From Clostridia bacterium (GTDB taxonomy: Bacteria; Bacillota; Clostridia; Oscillospirales; CAG-272), in the NCBI GenBank assembly GCA_017398145.1, contig JAFQHD010000135.1, positions 1 to 32,978 of the forward strand: a stretch of DNA of 32,978 nucleotides, given 5' to 3'. This document shows, piece after piece, positions 23,766-32,625 of the stretch. A program made the translations under genes and the position numbers. Position 1 is the stretch's first letter; each line of letters begins with the position of its first letter. Under the pieces are notes generated by a model. That model did not search any database, was not told where the DNA came from, and worked only from the letters and a program-made list of their open reading frames with translations.

Positions 23766-25712
23766 ATGATAAAAAAGACTTATACCCTTATATACAGTTA
23801 CTTTATTCTTATTTATCTTGAACTGATATTAAGGCTTTTTACCGTCGGCTCGGTCGATATTAGATTTTTGTATACCGCCCTGTTTATGATACCTTCGGCA
23901 CTGATCTTATATATTCTCTCTTCCCTGTTCAGCGCCATCGTCAATAAAATATTGTATAATACAATCATATTTGTAATTGGTATATACTTTTGTGTGCAGA
24001 CTGTATATTACACAATATTCGGCTCATTTATGTCTGTTTCTCTTATTAAGATGGGTGATGATGCGATCAACAACTTCAACGAACAGTTGAAGCAAGGAAT
24101 CAGTGATTCTGCTTGGGCGATCGTTGCCATCGTGGCAATCTTATTTATGACTCTGCTCATAAGCTTCGGCGGCTTTATTGGCTTTGAGAGACTTAACGCA
24201 AAATTAACCATGATAAGTGTTGCATCGGTCATTATAGCGCATATGGCATGCGTTATGCTTCTCACTGCAGGCGGCACGGGCGCCTATACAGTATATGACG
24301 TTTATCACTCTATAGATGCTTCCACAGACAGTTCTGTTCAAAATCTCGGTGTCTTAACCGCAACCCGTCTTGAGATACAGCAAAACTTATTCAGGAATTA
24401 TTATACCAAGAAATATATAGATAAAGAATCGTTATACGTTGAAATCAAAGAATTCTCTTCTGAAGAATATAACGTGTTGGATATTGACTTTAACGGTATT
24501 ATAGCTGATTCGGCATCCCCGGAAGCCGCCGCTCTTGCATCCGAGCTTGCTAAAATCGAGCCTACAAGGAAAAACGAATATACGGGTATTTTTGAGGGAT
24601 ATAACCTCATAACCATATGTGCCGAATCCTTTTCGCCGTATCTTATTGATGCGCAGATAACACCTACATTATATAGGTTGGCAAATGAAGGCTTTATTTT
24701 TAATAACTTCTACGCATCCTACGATTCTGTTACTACAAACGGCGAGTATACTTTTTGTTTAGGTAACTTTCCGGACCTCTCTCGTTCAAAAAAAGACAAC
24801 AGCTTCATCGCCTCATCCAAAAACGAGCTTCCCTTTGCATTAGGCAATATGTTTAAATCTATAGGTGCGGACACCTATGCATATCACAATTTTTTAGGTA
24901 CGTACTATTCCAGAAACATCACTCATCCCAATATGGGATATGATGTATTCCGAACTCCCGACAACGGGCTTGATATAGCTCCTACTTGGCCGTCATCCGA
25001 CTATGATATGATTGTTGAAAGTGTAGACGATTATATTGACAGCGGCAAGCAGTTCCACACGTATTATATGACCTTCAGCGGTCACTATCAGTACAACTGG
25101 GCAAATATAATGTGTGTAAGAAACAGAAGCTTAGTTAAAGAACTTGACTATCCGACTACCGTTAAAGCATATATTTCAAGTAATCTTGAGCTTGAAAAGG
25201 CATTAAGCTATCTTATGAGAAGGCTTGAAGAAGCGGGCATTGAGGATAGAACTGTAATTGTACTTACCACCGACCATTATCCTTACGGTCTTGATGAATA
25301 TAACTATAATTTGTTCGCAGGCAAAAAGATCGATACTGATTTCGAAAAATACAAAAATAGCTTTATCTGTTGGACAGGTGCAATGAACGAGCCTGTGATA
25401 GTTAATGAAATATGCTCAACCATCGATATACTCCCTACGCTGCTTAATCTTTTTGGATTTAAGTACGATTCCAGACTTATTATGGGACGCGATGTTTTGA
25501 GTGACAGCGAAAAGATTGCAATTTTAGCAAACCAAAGCTTTATATGTGACAACTATAGGTTTAATGCCCCGGACAACGAATTGACCGTCACAACCAACAC
25601 TCAGATCGACGACTCAGAGATTGAAAGCAAGAAGAATTATATTAAACAGATACTTAATCTGTCAAGATCAATACTGAATACAAATTTCTATCAATATATA
25701 ACGGAGGAATGA
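23766..25712 (+). CDS. LTA-synthase-like membrane phosphoglycerol transferase/sulfatase family protein
   Basis: About 648 residues: five N-terminal transmembrane helices (residues 1-180), then an extracellular alkaline-phosphatase/sulfatase-fold domain. The domain shows A-E-S-F (metal-binding Glu), S-V-T-T-N-G-E-Y with the likely catalytic Thr near 324, S-G-H-Y and T-T-D-H-Y with metal-binding Asp and His, the order seen in LtaS. Transfer of glycerol phosphate or another phospho-group onto a lipid or glycan at the outer face of the membrane is expected. I start at ATG 23766, with AACGGAG about 12 nt upstream, which is longer than usual. The homocysteine methyltransferase gene follows after 3 nt and uses a ribosome site within this gene's end. 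Confidence 0.82.
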   Translation: MIKKTYTLIYSYFILIYLELILRLFTVGSVDIRFLYTALFMIPSALILYILSSLFSAIVNKILYNTIIFVIGIYFCVQTVYYTIFGSFMSVSLIKMGDDAINNFNEQLKQGISDSAWAIVAIVAILFMTLLISFGGFIGFERLNAKLTMISVASVIIAHMACVMLLTAGGTGAYTVYDVYHSIDASTDSSVQNLGVLTATRLEIQQNLFRNYYTKKYIDKESLYVEIKEFSSEEYNVLDIDFNGIIADSASPEAAALASELAKIEPTRKNEYTGIFEGYNLITICAESFSPYLIDAQITPTLYRLANEGFIFNNFYASYDSVTTNGEYTFCLGNFPDLSRSKKDNSFIASSKNELPFALGNMFKSIGADTYAYHNFLGTYYSRNITHPNMGYDVFRTPDNGLDIAPTWPSSDYDMIVESVDDYIDSGKQFHTYYMTFSGHYQYNWANIMCVRNRSLVKELDYPTTVKAYISSNLELEKALSYLMRRLEEAGIEDRTVIVLTTDHYPYGLDEYNYNLFAGKKIDTDFEKYKNSFICWTGAMNEPVIVNEICSTIDILPTLLNLFGFKYDSRLIMGRDVLSDSEKIAILANQSFICDNYRFNAPDNELTVTTNTQIDDSEIESKKNYIKQILNLSRSILNTNFYQYITEE

Positions 25713-25715
25713 AAA

Positions 25716-26546
25716 ATGGACAAGAAGATATTTCTACTGGACGGTGCAAGCGGTACATGTCTATGGGACAAGGCTAAGAAAACAATACCCGTATGGAGAT
25801 TCAATATTGAGAACCCTGATATCGTAGTTGAGCTTCATAAAGAATATATGGCAGCAGGCTCGGACATTATATACACAAACACATTCAGTGCTAACCGCGA
25901 AGCGGTTGAAAAAACAAATTATACGGTTGAAGAAATAGTAAAAGCGGGGGTAAGATTGGCAAAGAATGCCGTCGAGGGTACAGACGTTAAGGTTGCTCTT
26001 GACATAGGACCGCTCACAGAGCTTTTAGAGCCTTACGGCGATCTTGAAGAGGACACCTGCTATGAGATATACCGCGAGCAGATCGGTGCGGGAATGAGCG
26101 AAAAACCGGATCTGGTGGTATGCGAGACCTTTATGGATATAGAGATGCTCAGGATCGCTGTATCTGTTGCCAACGAGTATGAGGTACCCGTATTCTGCAC
26201 AATGAGCTTCGACAAAAACGGCAGAACTATTATGGGTAACTCCGTAAAGGATATGATAGACGGATTGTCTGATCTTAACGTAGCGGCAGTTGGTCTCAAC
26301 TGCTCCCTCGGTCCCGACCTTGCGCTTCCCGTTATTGCACAGTTCAAGGAACATACAGACCTTCCTCTTATATTCAAGCCAAATGCAGGAGTTCAGACAG
26401 TTAAGGACGGTAAGACGGTTACGGAGTTTGACGTAGAATCATTTGTAGCAAACGTAATCCCTGCTATCGAACACGGAGCTGTGTATCTGGGCGGATGCTG
26501 CGGATCAAGTCCCGAATACATCAAAACGATTAAGTCAAAGATATAA
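25716..26546 (+). CDS. Homocysteine S-methyltransferase domain protein
   Basis: A cytoplasmic 276-residue enzyme corresponding to the N-terminal homocysteine-binding domain of MetH or to BHMT/MmuM. It begins L-L-D-G-A-S-G-T, carries T-N-T-F-S-A-N and G-L-N-C-S-L-G-P with the first zinc Cys, and ends G-G-C-C-G-S-S-P-E-Y-I with the Cys pair that completes the zinc site. It should move a methyl group onto homocysteine to form methionine. Because it lacks the folate and B12 domains of MetH, the donor is either a free methyl compound or separate subunits. The GGAGG site lies inside the preceding gene, so the two are coupled although their functions look unrelated. A strong terminator follows. Confidence 0.88.
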   Translation: MDKKIFLLDGASGTCLWDKAKKTIPVWRFNIENPDIVVELHKEYMAAGSDIIYTNTFSANREAVEKTNYTVEEIVKAGVRLAKNAVEGTDVKVALDIGPLTELLEPYGDLEEDTCYEIYREQIGAGMSEKPDLVVCETFMDIEMLRIAVSVANEYEVPVFCTMSFDKNGRTIMGNSVKDMIDGLSDLNVAAVGLNCSLGPDLALPVIAQFKEHTDLPLIFKPNAGVQTVKDGKTVTEFDVESFVANVIPAIEHGAVYLGGCCGSSPEYIKTIKSKI

Positions 26547-26549
26547 CAC

Positions 26550-26580
26550 AAAACAAGCGTGTCATCGACACGCTTGTTTT
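26550..26580. terminator. Bidirectional terminator between methyltransferase and purine operons
   Basis: Perfect 14-bp inverted repeat AAAACAAGCGTGTC / GACACGCTTGTTTT with loop ATC and U-rich ends on both strands, between convergent genes. Confidence 0.92.
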
Positions 26581-26586
26581 ATTATA

Positions 26587-27576
26587 TTATCGCTCTTCTC
26601 TAAAGTAAGTAAGACCGAGACTTTCGGGAGGCTGATGCTCTCTCTTTTTACGCATACTGGTAAATACGAGCACAATAATGGTTACTACATAAGGAAGCAT
26701 CTTAAAGAGCTCCTGTGTCTCTGTACCGAGACCCTGAATATAGTTGTTGGCATTACAGAGTGCACCAAACAGGAAAGCGCCGAGGATAGCGATAGAAGGC
26801 TTCCAAAGTGCAAATATAACAAGAGCTATAGCAAGCCATCCGCGGTCACCGAAAGCATTGTTAGACCATACACCGTTAGCATACGCCATAACATACTGAA
26901 GACCACCCAATCCTGCAACAGCACTACCTATCATAGTAGCAATATACTTATACCTCGTAACGTTAATACCTGCCGCATCCGCTGTAGCAGGATTCTCGCC
27001 AACCGAACGGAGATTGAGACCAACACGGGTACGGTTGAGGACTATCGTTGTGATCACAGCAATTATTATAGCCGCATAAGTCAAGAAATCGTGTGACAAG
27101 AATATCTCTCCGAACCAACCGAGCTTAGAGGCAAAGGGCAGCTTAGCGGAGAAGAAACCGCTGGTCTTGGTAAGAGCGATAGAAGGCATATCACTTTCGG
27201 TAAGCTTGATAAGAGAACCGCCGAAGAAGTTACCCATACCGATACCGAAGGTGGTTATCGCAAGACCGGTTACGTTCTGATTTGCTCTAAGTGTCACGGT
27301 AAGGAAGCTGTATATCAGACCCATAAGCACAGAGCCTGCAACAGCACAAAGAAGAGGAATGAGGATAGCAAGAAATGCATTCATTCTGGTAATATCGTTA
27401 CCACAGGACATTTCATACAGAAAGGATCCGATAACACCGCTGATAGCGCCCATATACATGATACCGGGAATACCGAGATTAAGGTGACCCGATTTTTCTG
27501 TAATTATCTCACCCGTTGAACCGTACAAAAGAGGAACGCCAAGTAATATGGCACGGCAAATGAATCTTACTATCAT
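26587..27576 (-). CDS. Nucleoside/purine ABC transporter permease (NupQ-like)
   Basis: A 329-residue inner-membrane permease of the BPD_transp_2 family, one of two that form the channel of a BMP-type purine nucleoside importer. The N-terminal segment G-V-P-L-L-Y-G-S-T-G-E-I, then E-K-S-G-H-L-N-L-G-I-P-G-I-M, is typical of the NupQ/YufQ subunit; the R-S-V-G-E-N-P-x-x-A-D-A-A-G-I motif near residue 190 is the family's cytoplasmic coupling loop. About eight to nine hydrophobic helices. Its ATG overlaps the stop of the other permease by 4 nt. It is the last gene of the operon, ended by the terminator at 26550-26580. Confidence 0.92.
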   Translation of the reverse strand: MIVRFICRAILLGVPLLYGSTGEIITEKSGHLNLGIPGIMYMGAISGVIGSFLYEMSCGNDITRMNAFLAILIPLLCAVAGSVLMGLIYSFLTVTLRANQNVTGLAITTFGIGMGNFFGGSLIKLTESDMPSIALTKTSGFFSAKLPFASKLGWFGEIFLSHDFLTYAAIIIAVITTIVLNRTRVGLNLRSVGENPATADAAGINVTRYKYIATMIGSAVAGLGGLQYVMAYANGVWSNNAFGDRGWLAIALVIFALWKPSIAILGAFLFGALCNANNYIQGLGTETQELFKMLPYVVTIIVLVFTSMRKKREHQPPESLGLTYFREER

Positions 27577-28688
27577 GCTTTACCCTCCTTTTTATGATGA
27601 CGGAATTTAATAGTATAACGGATAAAGAATTCGCAACCTACAACGCAGAGTATCACGACACCGATAAATATATCGGAGAATGAAGAATTAAGCCTGCAGG
27701 TGTCAGCAACCTTGCCCGCACCGAGCTTAAGAAAGATGATAAGTGCGGTCATAAATACCATAATAAAGGGATTGAACTGACCGAGCCAAGACATCATAAT
27801 AGCCGTAAAGCCCTGTCCGCCTACCGTATCTGTACGGATAGTATGGTCGGTTCCTGCAACCAAAAGAAGACCTGCAACACCGCAAAGTGCACCTGAAATA
27901 CACATTGTACGTATAATTACCTTCTTTACGTTGATACCGATATATCTTGCGGTATTCTGACTTTCACCGACAACCGATATCTCATAGCCCTGCTTGCTGT
28001 ATTTAAGATAAATATACATCGCAACGGTAAGTACGGCGACGATAATAATATTAACAAGATACTTGTTATCTCCCACCTTAGGAAAATTTCCGTAAGCAAC
28101 AGGAGATATTACGTTGGATCCGCCGCCCTTGATGTATACGTAATACGCAATAATCTGTGTTGCGATATAGTTCATCATAAGGGTAAACAGAGTCTCGTTA
28201 GTATTAAAAAAGGCTTTAAATATCGCAGGAAGAAGTCCCCATATAGCGCCTGCAAGTATACTTACGGCAACAACAACGACCATAAGCACCCCGTAAGGAA
28301 GCTTAGGACCAAGCTCGATCATTACTATCAAAGCTCCTAAACCGCCAACAAGAGCCTGTCCTTCTGCACCGCAGTTCCAGAATTTCATCTTGAATGCAGG
28401 GGTCAAGGCAAGTGACAGACAAAGCAGTATGGCAATCTGCTGCAGATATTTCCACAGCATGACCGTAGAGCCTTCTTCTATTCTGCCAAGAACACCGCGA
28501 TACATAATCTCAAGTGTCTCAAACAGACTTTTTTCGGTAAGAGCCATAGATACAAGGCTCATAGCAAAGATGGAAATGACAATGGCAGCTATACGGATAA
28601 GCCAAGCCTTCCACCATACCATATCATCACGCTTAGCTATGTGAAATAGCGGTTCGCGATGATGCTTTACAGTTGTGTTATCAGCCAT
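27573..28688 (-). CDS. Nucleoside/purine ABC transporter permease (NupP-like)
   Basis: The partner permease, 371 residues. After a short basic N-terminus and one helix it shows M-Y-R-G-V-L-G, F-K-M-K-F-W-N-C-G-A-E-G-Q and the coupling-loop motif V-V-G-E-S-Q-N-T-A-R-Y-I-G-I, characteristic of NupP/YufP. About nine to ten membrane helices. Its start overlaps the end of the ATPase gene by 8 nt, and its stop overlaps the NupQ-like start. It should form a heterodimer with that subunit, fed by the BMP lipoprotein. Confidence 0.92.
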   Translation of the reverse strand: MADNTTVKHHREPLFHIAKRDDMVWWKAWLIRIAAIVISIFAMSLVSMALTEKSLFETLEIMYRGVLGRIEEGSTVMLWKYLQQIAILLCLSLALTPAFKMKFWNCGAEGQALVGGLGALIVMIELGPKLPYGVLMVVVVAVSILAGAIWGLLPAIFKAFFNTNETLFTLMMNYIATQIIAYYVYIKGGGSNVISPVAYGNFPKVGDNKYLVNIIIVAVLTVAMYIYLKYSKQGYEISVVGESQNTARYIGINVKKVIIRTMCISGALCGVAGLLLVAGTDHTIRTDTVGGQGFTAIMMSWLGQFNPFIMVFMTALIIFLKLGAGKVADTCRLNSSFSDIFIGVVILCVVGCEFFIRYTIKFRHHKKEGKA

Positions 28689-30225
28689 TGTTATCTCCTT
28701 TCTCGTCTGTTGTTTTGGTCATAAGAAGACCTATTTCATCCTTGGTTACAGTTCTTGCGTCTACAGTTCCCGTAATTCTTCCCGAACCGATAACCATTAT
28801 TCTGTCACAAAGCTCAATAAGAACGTCAAGGTCCTCTCCGACAAATATTATAGCTACTCCCTTTTCCTTCTGTTCGTTGAGAAGGTTATATATCATATAT
28901 GAGGAGTTGATATCAAGTCCTCTTACGGGATAAGCAACCATAAGCACCGTAGGAGAAGCAGCGATCTCTCGTCCAACGAGAACTTTCTGTACGTTACCGC
29001 CCGAAAGACGGCGAACGGGCGTATTGGTACCGGGTGTTACAACCTCAAGATCGTTGATTATCTTCGTTGCCAGATCCTTAGGACCCTTACGCTTAACAAA
29101 GAAGCTCTTACCCTTACGGTAGCTTCTGAGCATCATATTATCAACGATATCCATATTACCGACCAGACCCATGCCGAGTCTGTCCTCGGGTACGAAGGAA
29201 AGACGAACACCTAAATCTCTTATCTGAACGGGACTCTTGTCACGAAGATTGTCGACGCTGCCTGTCTTGGGATTATAATAGATAATTTCTCCGCCTGCAA
29301 GATGCTGAAGTCCGGCTATTGATTCAAGAAGCTCACGCTGACCACTGCCTGCAATACCTGCAATACCGAGTATTTCGCCGGATCTTGCGGTAAAGGAAAC
29401 ATCGTGAAGCACCTGAGCACCCTCACGGTTGAAGCAGTTAAGATTCTTAACAACAAGCCTGTCTTCTGTATTCTTAACGTCGCTTCTATCAATATTAAGG
29501 GATATCTTTTTACCGACCATCATTTCGGTAAGCTCGGATTCGGTGGTATTCTTGGTCTCTACAGTACCCACATATTCACCCTTTCGGAGAACGGACACCC
29601 TGTCAGACAGAGACATAACCTCGTGGAGCTTATGTGTTATGATAATGATACATTTACCGTCATCACGCATACGGCGAAGTATAGCGAACAGCTTTTCGGT
29701 CTCCTGAGGTGTCAATACTGCCGTAGGCTCATCAAGAATAAGGATATCCGCACCGCGGTACAACACCTTGATTATCTCAACCGTCTGCTTTTCGGATACA
29801 GACATAGTATATATCTTTTTATCGGGATCAAGTTCAAAGCCGTACTGCTCGCTTATCTCCTTGATCTGCTTTGTGGAACTCTTAAGATCATACTTTCCGT
29901 CATCAATACCCAATACGATATTTTCAGCAGCGGTAAAAACGTCAACAAGCTTAAAATGCTGATGTATCATACCTATCTTGTATGAAAAAGCATCCTTGGG
30001 AGAGGTGATAACCACCTCTTCTCCGTTTACGAATATCTGACCCTCGTCGGGAAAATAGATACCGGAGATCATATTCATAAGAGTAGTCTTACCGCTGCCG
30101 TTTTCACCGAGGATAGACAGTATCTCACCGTGATTTGCAGTAAGACAGACATTCTTATTTGCTATGACCTTTGCGCCGAAACGCTTGGTTATATTTTTTA
30201 ACTCAATAGCAGGTTGGTTCGTCAC
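28681..30225 (-). CDS. Double-domain ABC ATPase of the purine importer (NupO-like)
   Basis: 514 residues with two fused ATPase domains. Domain 1 is complete: G-E-N-G-S-G-K-T-T, signature V-S-E-K-Q and Walker B L-I-L-D-E-P-T. Domain 2 has the degenerate Walker A G-I-A-G-S-G-Q-R-E-L and signature L-S-G-G-N-V-Q-K, with a Walker B of V-A-Y-P-V-R-G-L-D, as is usual in sugar/nucleoside importer ATPases (RbsA, NupO). The start codon is GTG at 30225, with GGAGG 7 nt upstream. A pair of hairpins separates it from the BMP gene, which may lower its expression relative to the binding protein. Confidence 0.93.
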   Translation of the reverse strand: MTNQPAIELKNITKRFGAKVIANKNVCLTANHGEILSILGENGSGKTTLMNMISGIYFPDEGQIFVNGEEVVITSPKDAFSYKIGMIHQHFKLVDVFTAAENIVLGIDDGKYDLKSSTKQIKEISEQYGFELDPDKKIYTMSVSEKQTVEIIKVLYRGADILILDEPTAVLTPQETEKLFAILRRMRDDGKCIIIITHKLHEVMSLSDRVSVLRKGEYVGTVETKNTTESELTEMMVGKKISLNIDRSDVKNTEDRLVVKNLNCFNREGAQVLHDVSFTARSGEILGIAGIAGSGQRELLESIAGLQHLAGGEIIYYNPKTGSVDNLRDKSPVQIRDLGVRLSFVPEDRLGMGLVGNMDIVDNMMLRSYRKGKSFFVKRKGPKDLATKIINDLEVVTPGTNTPVRRLSGGNVQKVLVGREIAASPTVLMVAYPVRGLDINSSYMIYNLLNEQKEKGVAIIFVGEDLDVLIELCDRIMVIGSGRITGTVDARTVTKDEIGLLMTKTTDEKGDNNG

Positions 30226-30252
30226 TTCAAGCCTCCGTAATAATAATTCTCA

Positions 30253-30325
30253 AGATAGCGTTCTGTTATCAGAGCGCTATCTTCAAAATTAGGATAAGGC
30301 GAGACGTAAGCCCCGCCTTTATCCT
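30253..30325 (-). promoter_or_regulatory. Two intercistronic hairpins between the BMP and ATPase genes
   Basis: Read on the - strand, the first stem (30325-30291) pairs AGGATAAAGGCG with CGCCTTATCCT (one bulge); the second (30282-30253) pairs AGATAGCGCTCT with AGAACGCTATCT around a 6-nt loop, with one G-U pair. Neither has a strong U run. They suit partial termination or 3'-end protection of the upstream message. Confidence 0.65.
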
Positions 30326-30333
30326 TTTTGAAA

Positions 30334-31599
30334 TTAATAAGCCTCGTCGAGAAGAGTGATACCGTCGATTCTTACGTCAAAGTAAGGACCGGAACGGAAC
30401 TTGGACTCGTAGAAGACGCCGCCTTCAACAACCTCAGTATCAGCTGTGAAAGCTTCATCGGTATCAACATCAGCCATATAACCAGTAAGAACACCATTAC
30501 CATCAACTGTTGCGTTAACATTAAGAGTATCGGTAACAGTTACAGTGAAGTTAGCAGTATCAAATACCTGAAGAGAACCGTCGTTAAGAGCAGCCTTAAC
30601 CTCTTCAAGCTTAGCAACAGTACCTTCAGCAGCTACTGCCTCGTTTACATCGGTAAGCATAACCGAACCGGTCTCAAGAGTACCTGTCCAGTCGGTATCG
30701 ATAGCCTTACCGTCCATTACGCACTGGATCATATACTCGAAGTAAGGAGCCCAGTTGATTCTGGAAGAAACGATAAAGGTGTTGGGGCAAGCGTTGATCG
30801 TGCTGCCGTTGTAGGAAACGTTAGGAACGCCTGCGGTCTCACATGCGGTAGGAGCACCCATGGAGTCAGCGTGCTGGCTGATAAGAACGCAACCGCCGGT
30901 GATAAGAGCGTCAGCTGCTTCCTTTTCCTTCTGCTCATCATACCAAGAGCCTGTGAACTTAACGTCCATAGTTACGGAAGGACATACGGACTTAGCGCCG
31001 AGGTAGAAAGAGGTATAACCGGAGATAACTTCAGCAAATGTGAAAGCACCTACGTAACCCATCTTTGCTTCTTCTTCTGTGATTTCGCCTGCTTCGATCA
31101 TTTCGTTGAGCTTCATACCTGCAGCAACACCTGCAAGGAATCTGCCTTCGTAGATTGATGCGAATGCATTGTGGAAGTTCTTGAGCTCGGATGTGTGAGC
31201 CTGTGTACCTGTTGCATGGCAGAACTGTACATCTTCATACTCTGCAGCAGCCTTCATAAGGAAGGATTCGTGACCGAAGGAGTCAGCGAAGATTACGTTA
31301 CAGCCGTCAACCTCGATAAGCTCAACTGCTGCGTCGTAGCAGTCATTTGATTCGGGGATCTGAGTCTTCTGTGCATACTCGATGCCCATCTCTTCGCAAG
31401 CCTTCTTAGCAGCGTCCATGAAATTCTTGTCATAGGTTGAATTTTCATCGTGAAGGAAGATGAAGCCAACCTTTACGTCTGCAAGCTCGCCTGCAGTTGT
31501 GTCATTTTCGCCGGTAGCGGGCTCGTTCTTACATGCTGCAAATGCAAACACCATAGAAAGAGCGAGGATGAGTGCGAGTATTTTTGATACTTTTTTCAC
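30334..31599 (-). CDS. BMP-family substrate-binding lipoprotein (purine nucleoside receptor)
   Basis: A 421-residue lipoprotein of the Bmp/PnrA family that captures purine nucleosides or bases outside the membrane for the importer encoded next to it. The start is GTG at 31599: GGAGG lies about 9 nt before it, while the upstream in-frame TTG overlaps that ribosome site. The N-terminus M-K-K-V-S-K-I-L-A-L leads to lipobox F-A-A-C (Cys23). Family motifs include V-G-F-I-F-L-H-D-E-N-S at the mature N-terminus, G-Y-V-G-A-F-T-F, and I-S-Q-H-A-D-S. At 421 it is longer than the usual 350 or so, the extra length being a C-terminal extension rich in acidic residues. The xpt stop is 33 nt upstream. Confidence 0.92.
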   Translation of the reverse strand: MKKVSKILALILALSMVFAFAACKNEPATGENDTTAGELADVKVGFIFLHDENSTYDKNFMDAAKKACEEMGIEYAQKTQIPESNDCYDAAVELIEVDGCNVIFADSFGHESFLMKAAAEYEDVQFCHATGTQAHTSELKNFHNAFASIYEGRFLAGVAAGMKLNEMIEAGEITEEEAKMGYVGAFTFAEVISGYTSFYLGAKSVCPSVTMDVKFTGSWYDEQKEKEAADALITGGCVLISQHADSMGAPTACETAGVPNVSYNGSTINACPNTFIVSSRINWAPYFEYMIQCVMDGKAIDTDWTGTLETGSVMLTDVNEAVAAEGTVAKLEEVKAALNDGSLQVFDTANFTVTVTDTLNVNATVDGNGVLTGYMADVDTDEAFTADTEVVEGGVFYESKFRSGPYFDVRIDGITLLDEAY

Positions 31600-31632
31600 T
31601 TTGGGTTCCTCCAATATTTTTATTATTCTTAA

Positions 31633-32211
31633 TCAACCGTCATTTCTGAAACTGATGGAATCATCAGTCATAGAATCAACGATTGCTAAAGACTTAAGAT
31701 TGACTCCTGCCTCACGGAGATTCTTTCCGCCGTCCTGGAAGCCTTTTTCAATAGCAATTCCCACGCCTGCAAGCTTTGCGCCTGCGTTTTCTACTATTGA
31801 CTTAAGACCGAGAGCAGCCTGTCCGTTTGCAAGGAAGTCGTAGATAATAAGAACGGTATCATCAGAAGAGAGATACTTTCTTGATACAAAAACTGTATAG
31901 CTTGTACCTTTCGTAAAAGAAAAAACCTCTGCCGTGTATACATCGGTACCTATGTTTTTGTGGTGTCCTTTCTTCGCAAATACTACGGGAACATCAAAAT
32001 ACTGGGCTGCAAAGCAGGCAATTGCGATACCTGATGCCTCTACGGTGAGGATCTTTGTTATTTTATAATCAGAAAAAAGCCTGTAAAACTCCTTTCCGAG
32101 CTCGTTAAGAAGCTTTACATCAAGCTGATGATTAAGGAAAGAGTCAACCTTGAGAATGTTTCCGGGAAGAACTGTTCCCGATGAAAGAATTTTGTCTTCA
32201 AGAAGTTTCAT
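31633..32211 (-). CDS. xpt: Xanthine phosphoribosyltransferase
   Basis: A cytoplasmic enzyme of 192 residues that turns xanthine and PRPP into XMP for purine salvage. L-K-V-D-S-F-L-N-H-Q and the S-F-T-K segment match Xpt closely. ATG 32211 is chosen over the ORF's earlier ATG because GGAGGG (32224-32219) lies 7 nt before it. One feature is odd: the PRPP-binding loop, normally V-L-I-I-D-D-F-L-A-N-G, reads V-L-I-I-Y-D-F-L-A-N-G, so the first of two acidic residues is Tyr124. The codon is TAC, one base from GAC. As first gene of the operon it links base salvage to uptake. Confidence 0.92.
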   Translation of the reverse strand: MKLLEDKILSSGTVLPGNILKVDSFLNHQLDVKLLNELGKEFYRLFSDYKITKILTVEASGIAIACFAAQYFDVPVVFAKKGHHKNIGTDVYTAEVFSFTKGTSYTVFVSRKYLSSDDTVLIIYDFLANGQAALGLKSIVENAGAKLAGVGIAIEKGFQDGGKNLREAGVNLKSLAIVDSMTDDSISFRNDG

Positions 32212-32244
32212 GTTTGTACCCTCCGTCTGCTTCAAAACATATTA

Positions 32245-32273
32245 AGTATAGCCTAAGAGGAATATAAAATCAA
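32245..32273 (-). promoter_or_regulatory. Sigma-A promoter of the xpt-purine uptake operon
   Basis: On the - strand TTGATT (32273-32268), 17 bp, TATACT (32250-32245). Start near 32238, only about 27 nt before the ATG, so the transcript has no room for a purine riboswitch. Confidence 0.7.
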
Positions 32274-32385
32274 GAAAATTTCTGTACTTTTTTAAGGAAT
32301 TTTTAACATTTCTGCAATTTTGACAATTTTTATGTATTCTGACAGCTGTTTAACTTGCAAATCACTCAAAAGGAAGAGCTTTTAT

Positions 32386-32499
32386 TTACTGTAACAGTAA
32401 CAATTTTCCGACATAGCATAAAGAAAATGGTGCATAACAATTATGATTCACTGCGTTACAGACCGCAAATGGACTGATAAATGTTACAAAATTGTTACA
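32386..32499. promoter_or_regulatory. Cluster of GTTACA-type motifs in the divergent intergenic region
   Basis: The 414-nt gap between xpt and the last gene contains TTACTGT-A-ACAGTAA (32386-32400, perfect 7-bp palindrome around one base) and TGTTACA twice in the same direction, 11 bp apart (32482-32488 and 32493-32499). The second pair lies about 35 bp upstream of the -35 box of the + promoter. One-turn spacing suggests a regulator site. The remainder of the gap (about 32274-32385) is AT-rich with nothing recognised. Confidence 0.4.
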
Positions 32500-32532
32500 T
32501 AAATATTGGTTAAAAATACAATTATTAATATG

Positions 32533-32561
32533 TTGACAATTAAATAAGAGGGATTTAAAAT
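32533..32561 (+). promoter_or_regulatory. Sigma-A promoter of the final exported-protein gene
   Basis: TTGACA (32533-32538), 17 bp, TAAAAT (32556-32561). Start near 32568, leaving about 58 nt of leader before the ATG at 32626. Confidence 0.85.
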
Positions 32562-32625
32562 ATACACATAATCCGTCGGTATGTCCGAAAAGGTTATAAT
32601 TTTTTTTGAAAGGATGTTTTTTCTT

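Noticed and set aside
32212..32300. Expected purine riboswitch ahead of xpt
   Set aside because: No GTTTCTACC-like or related conserved core is present on the - strand, and the predicted start leaves only about 27 nt of leader.
32482..32499. CRISPR-like repeats
   Set aside because: Two 7-bp copies 11 bp apart are far too short and few; no arrays occur in the window.
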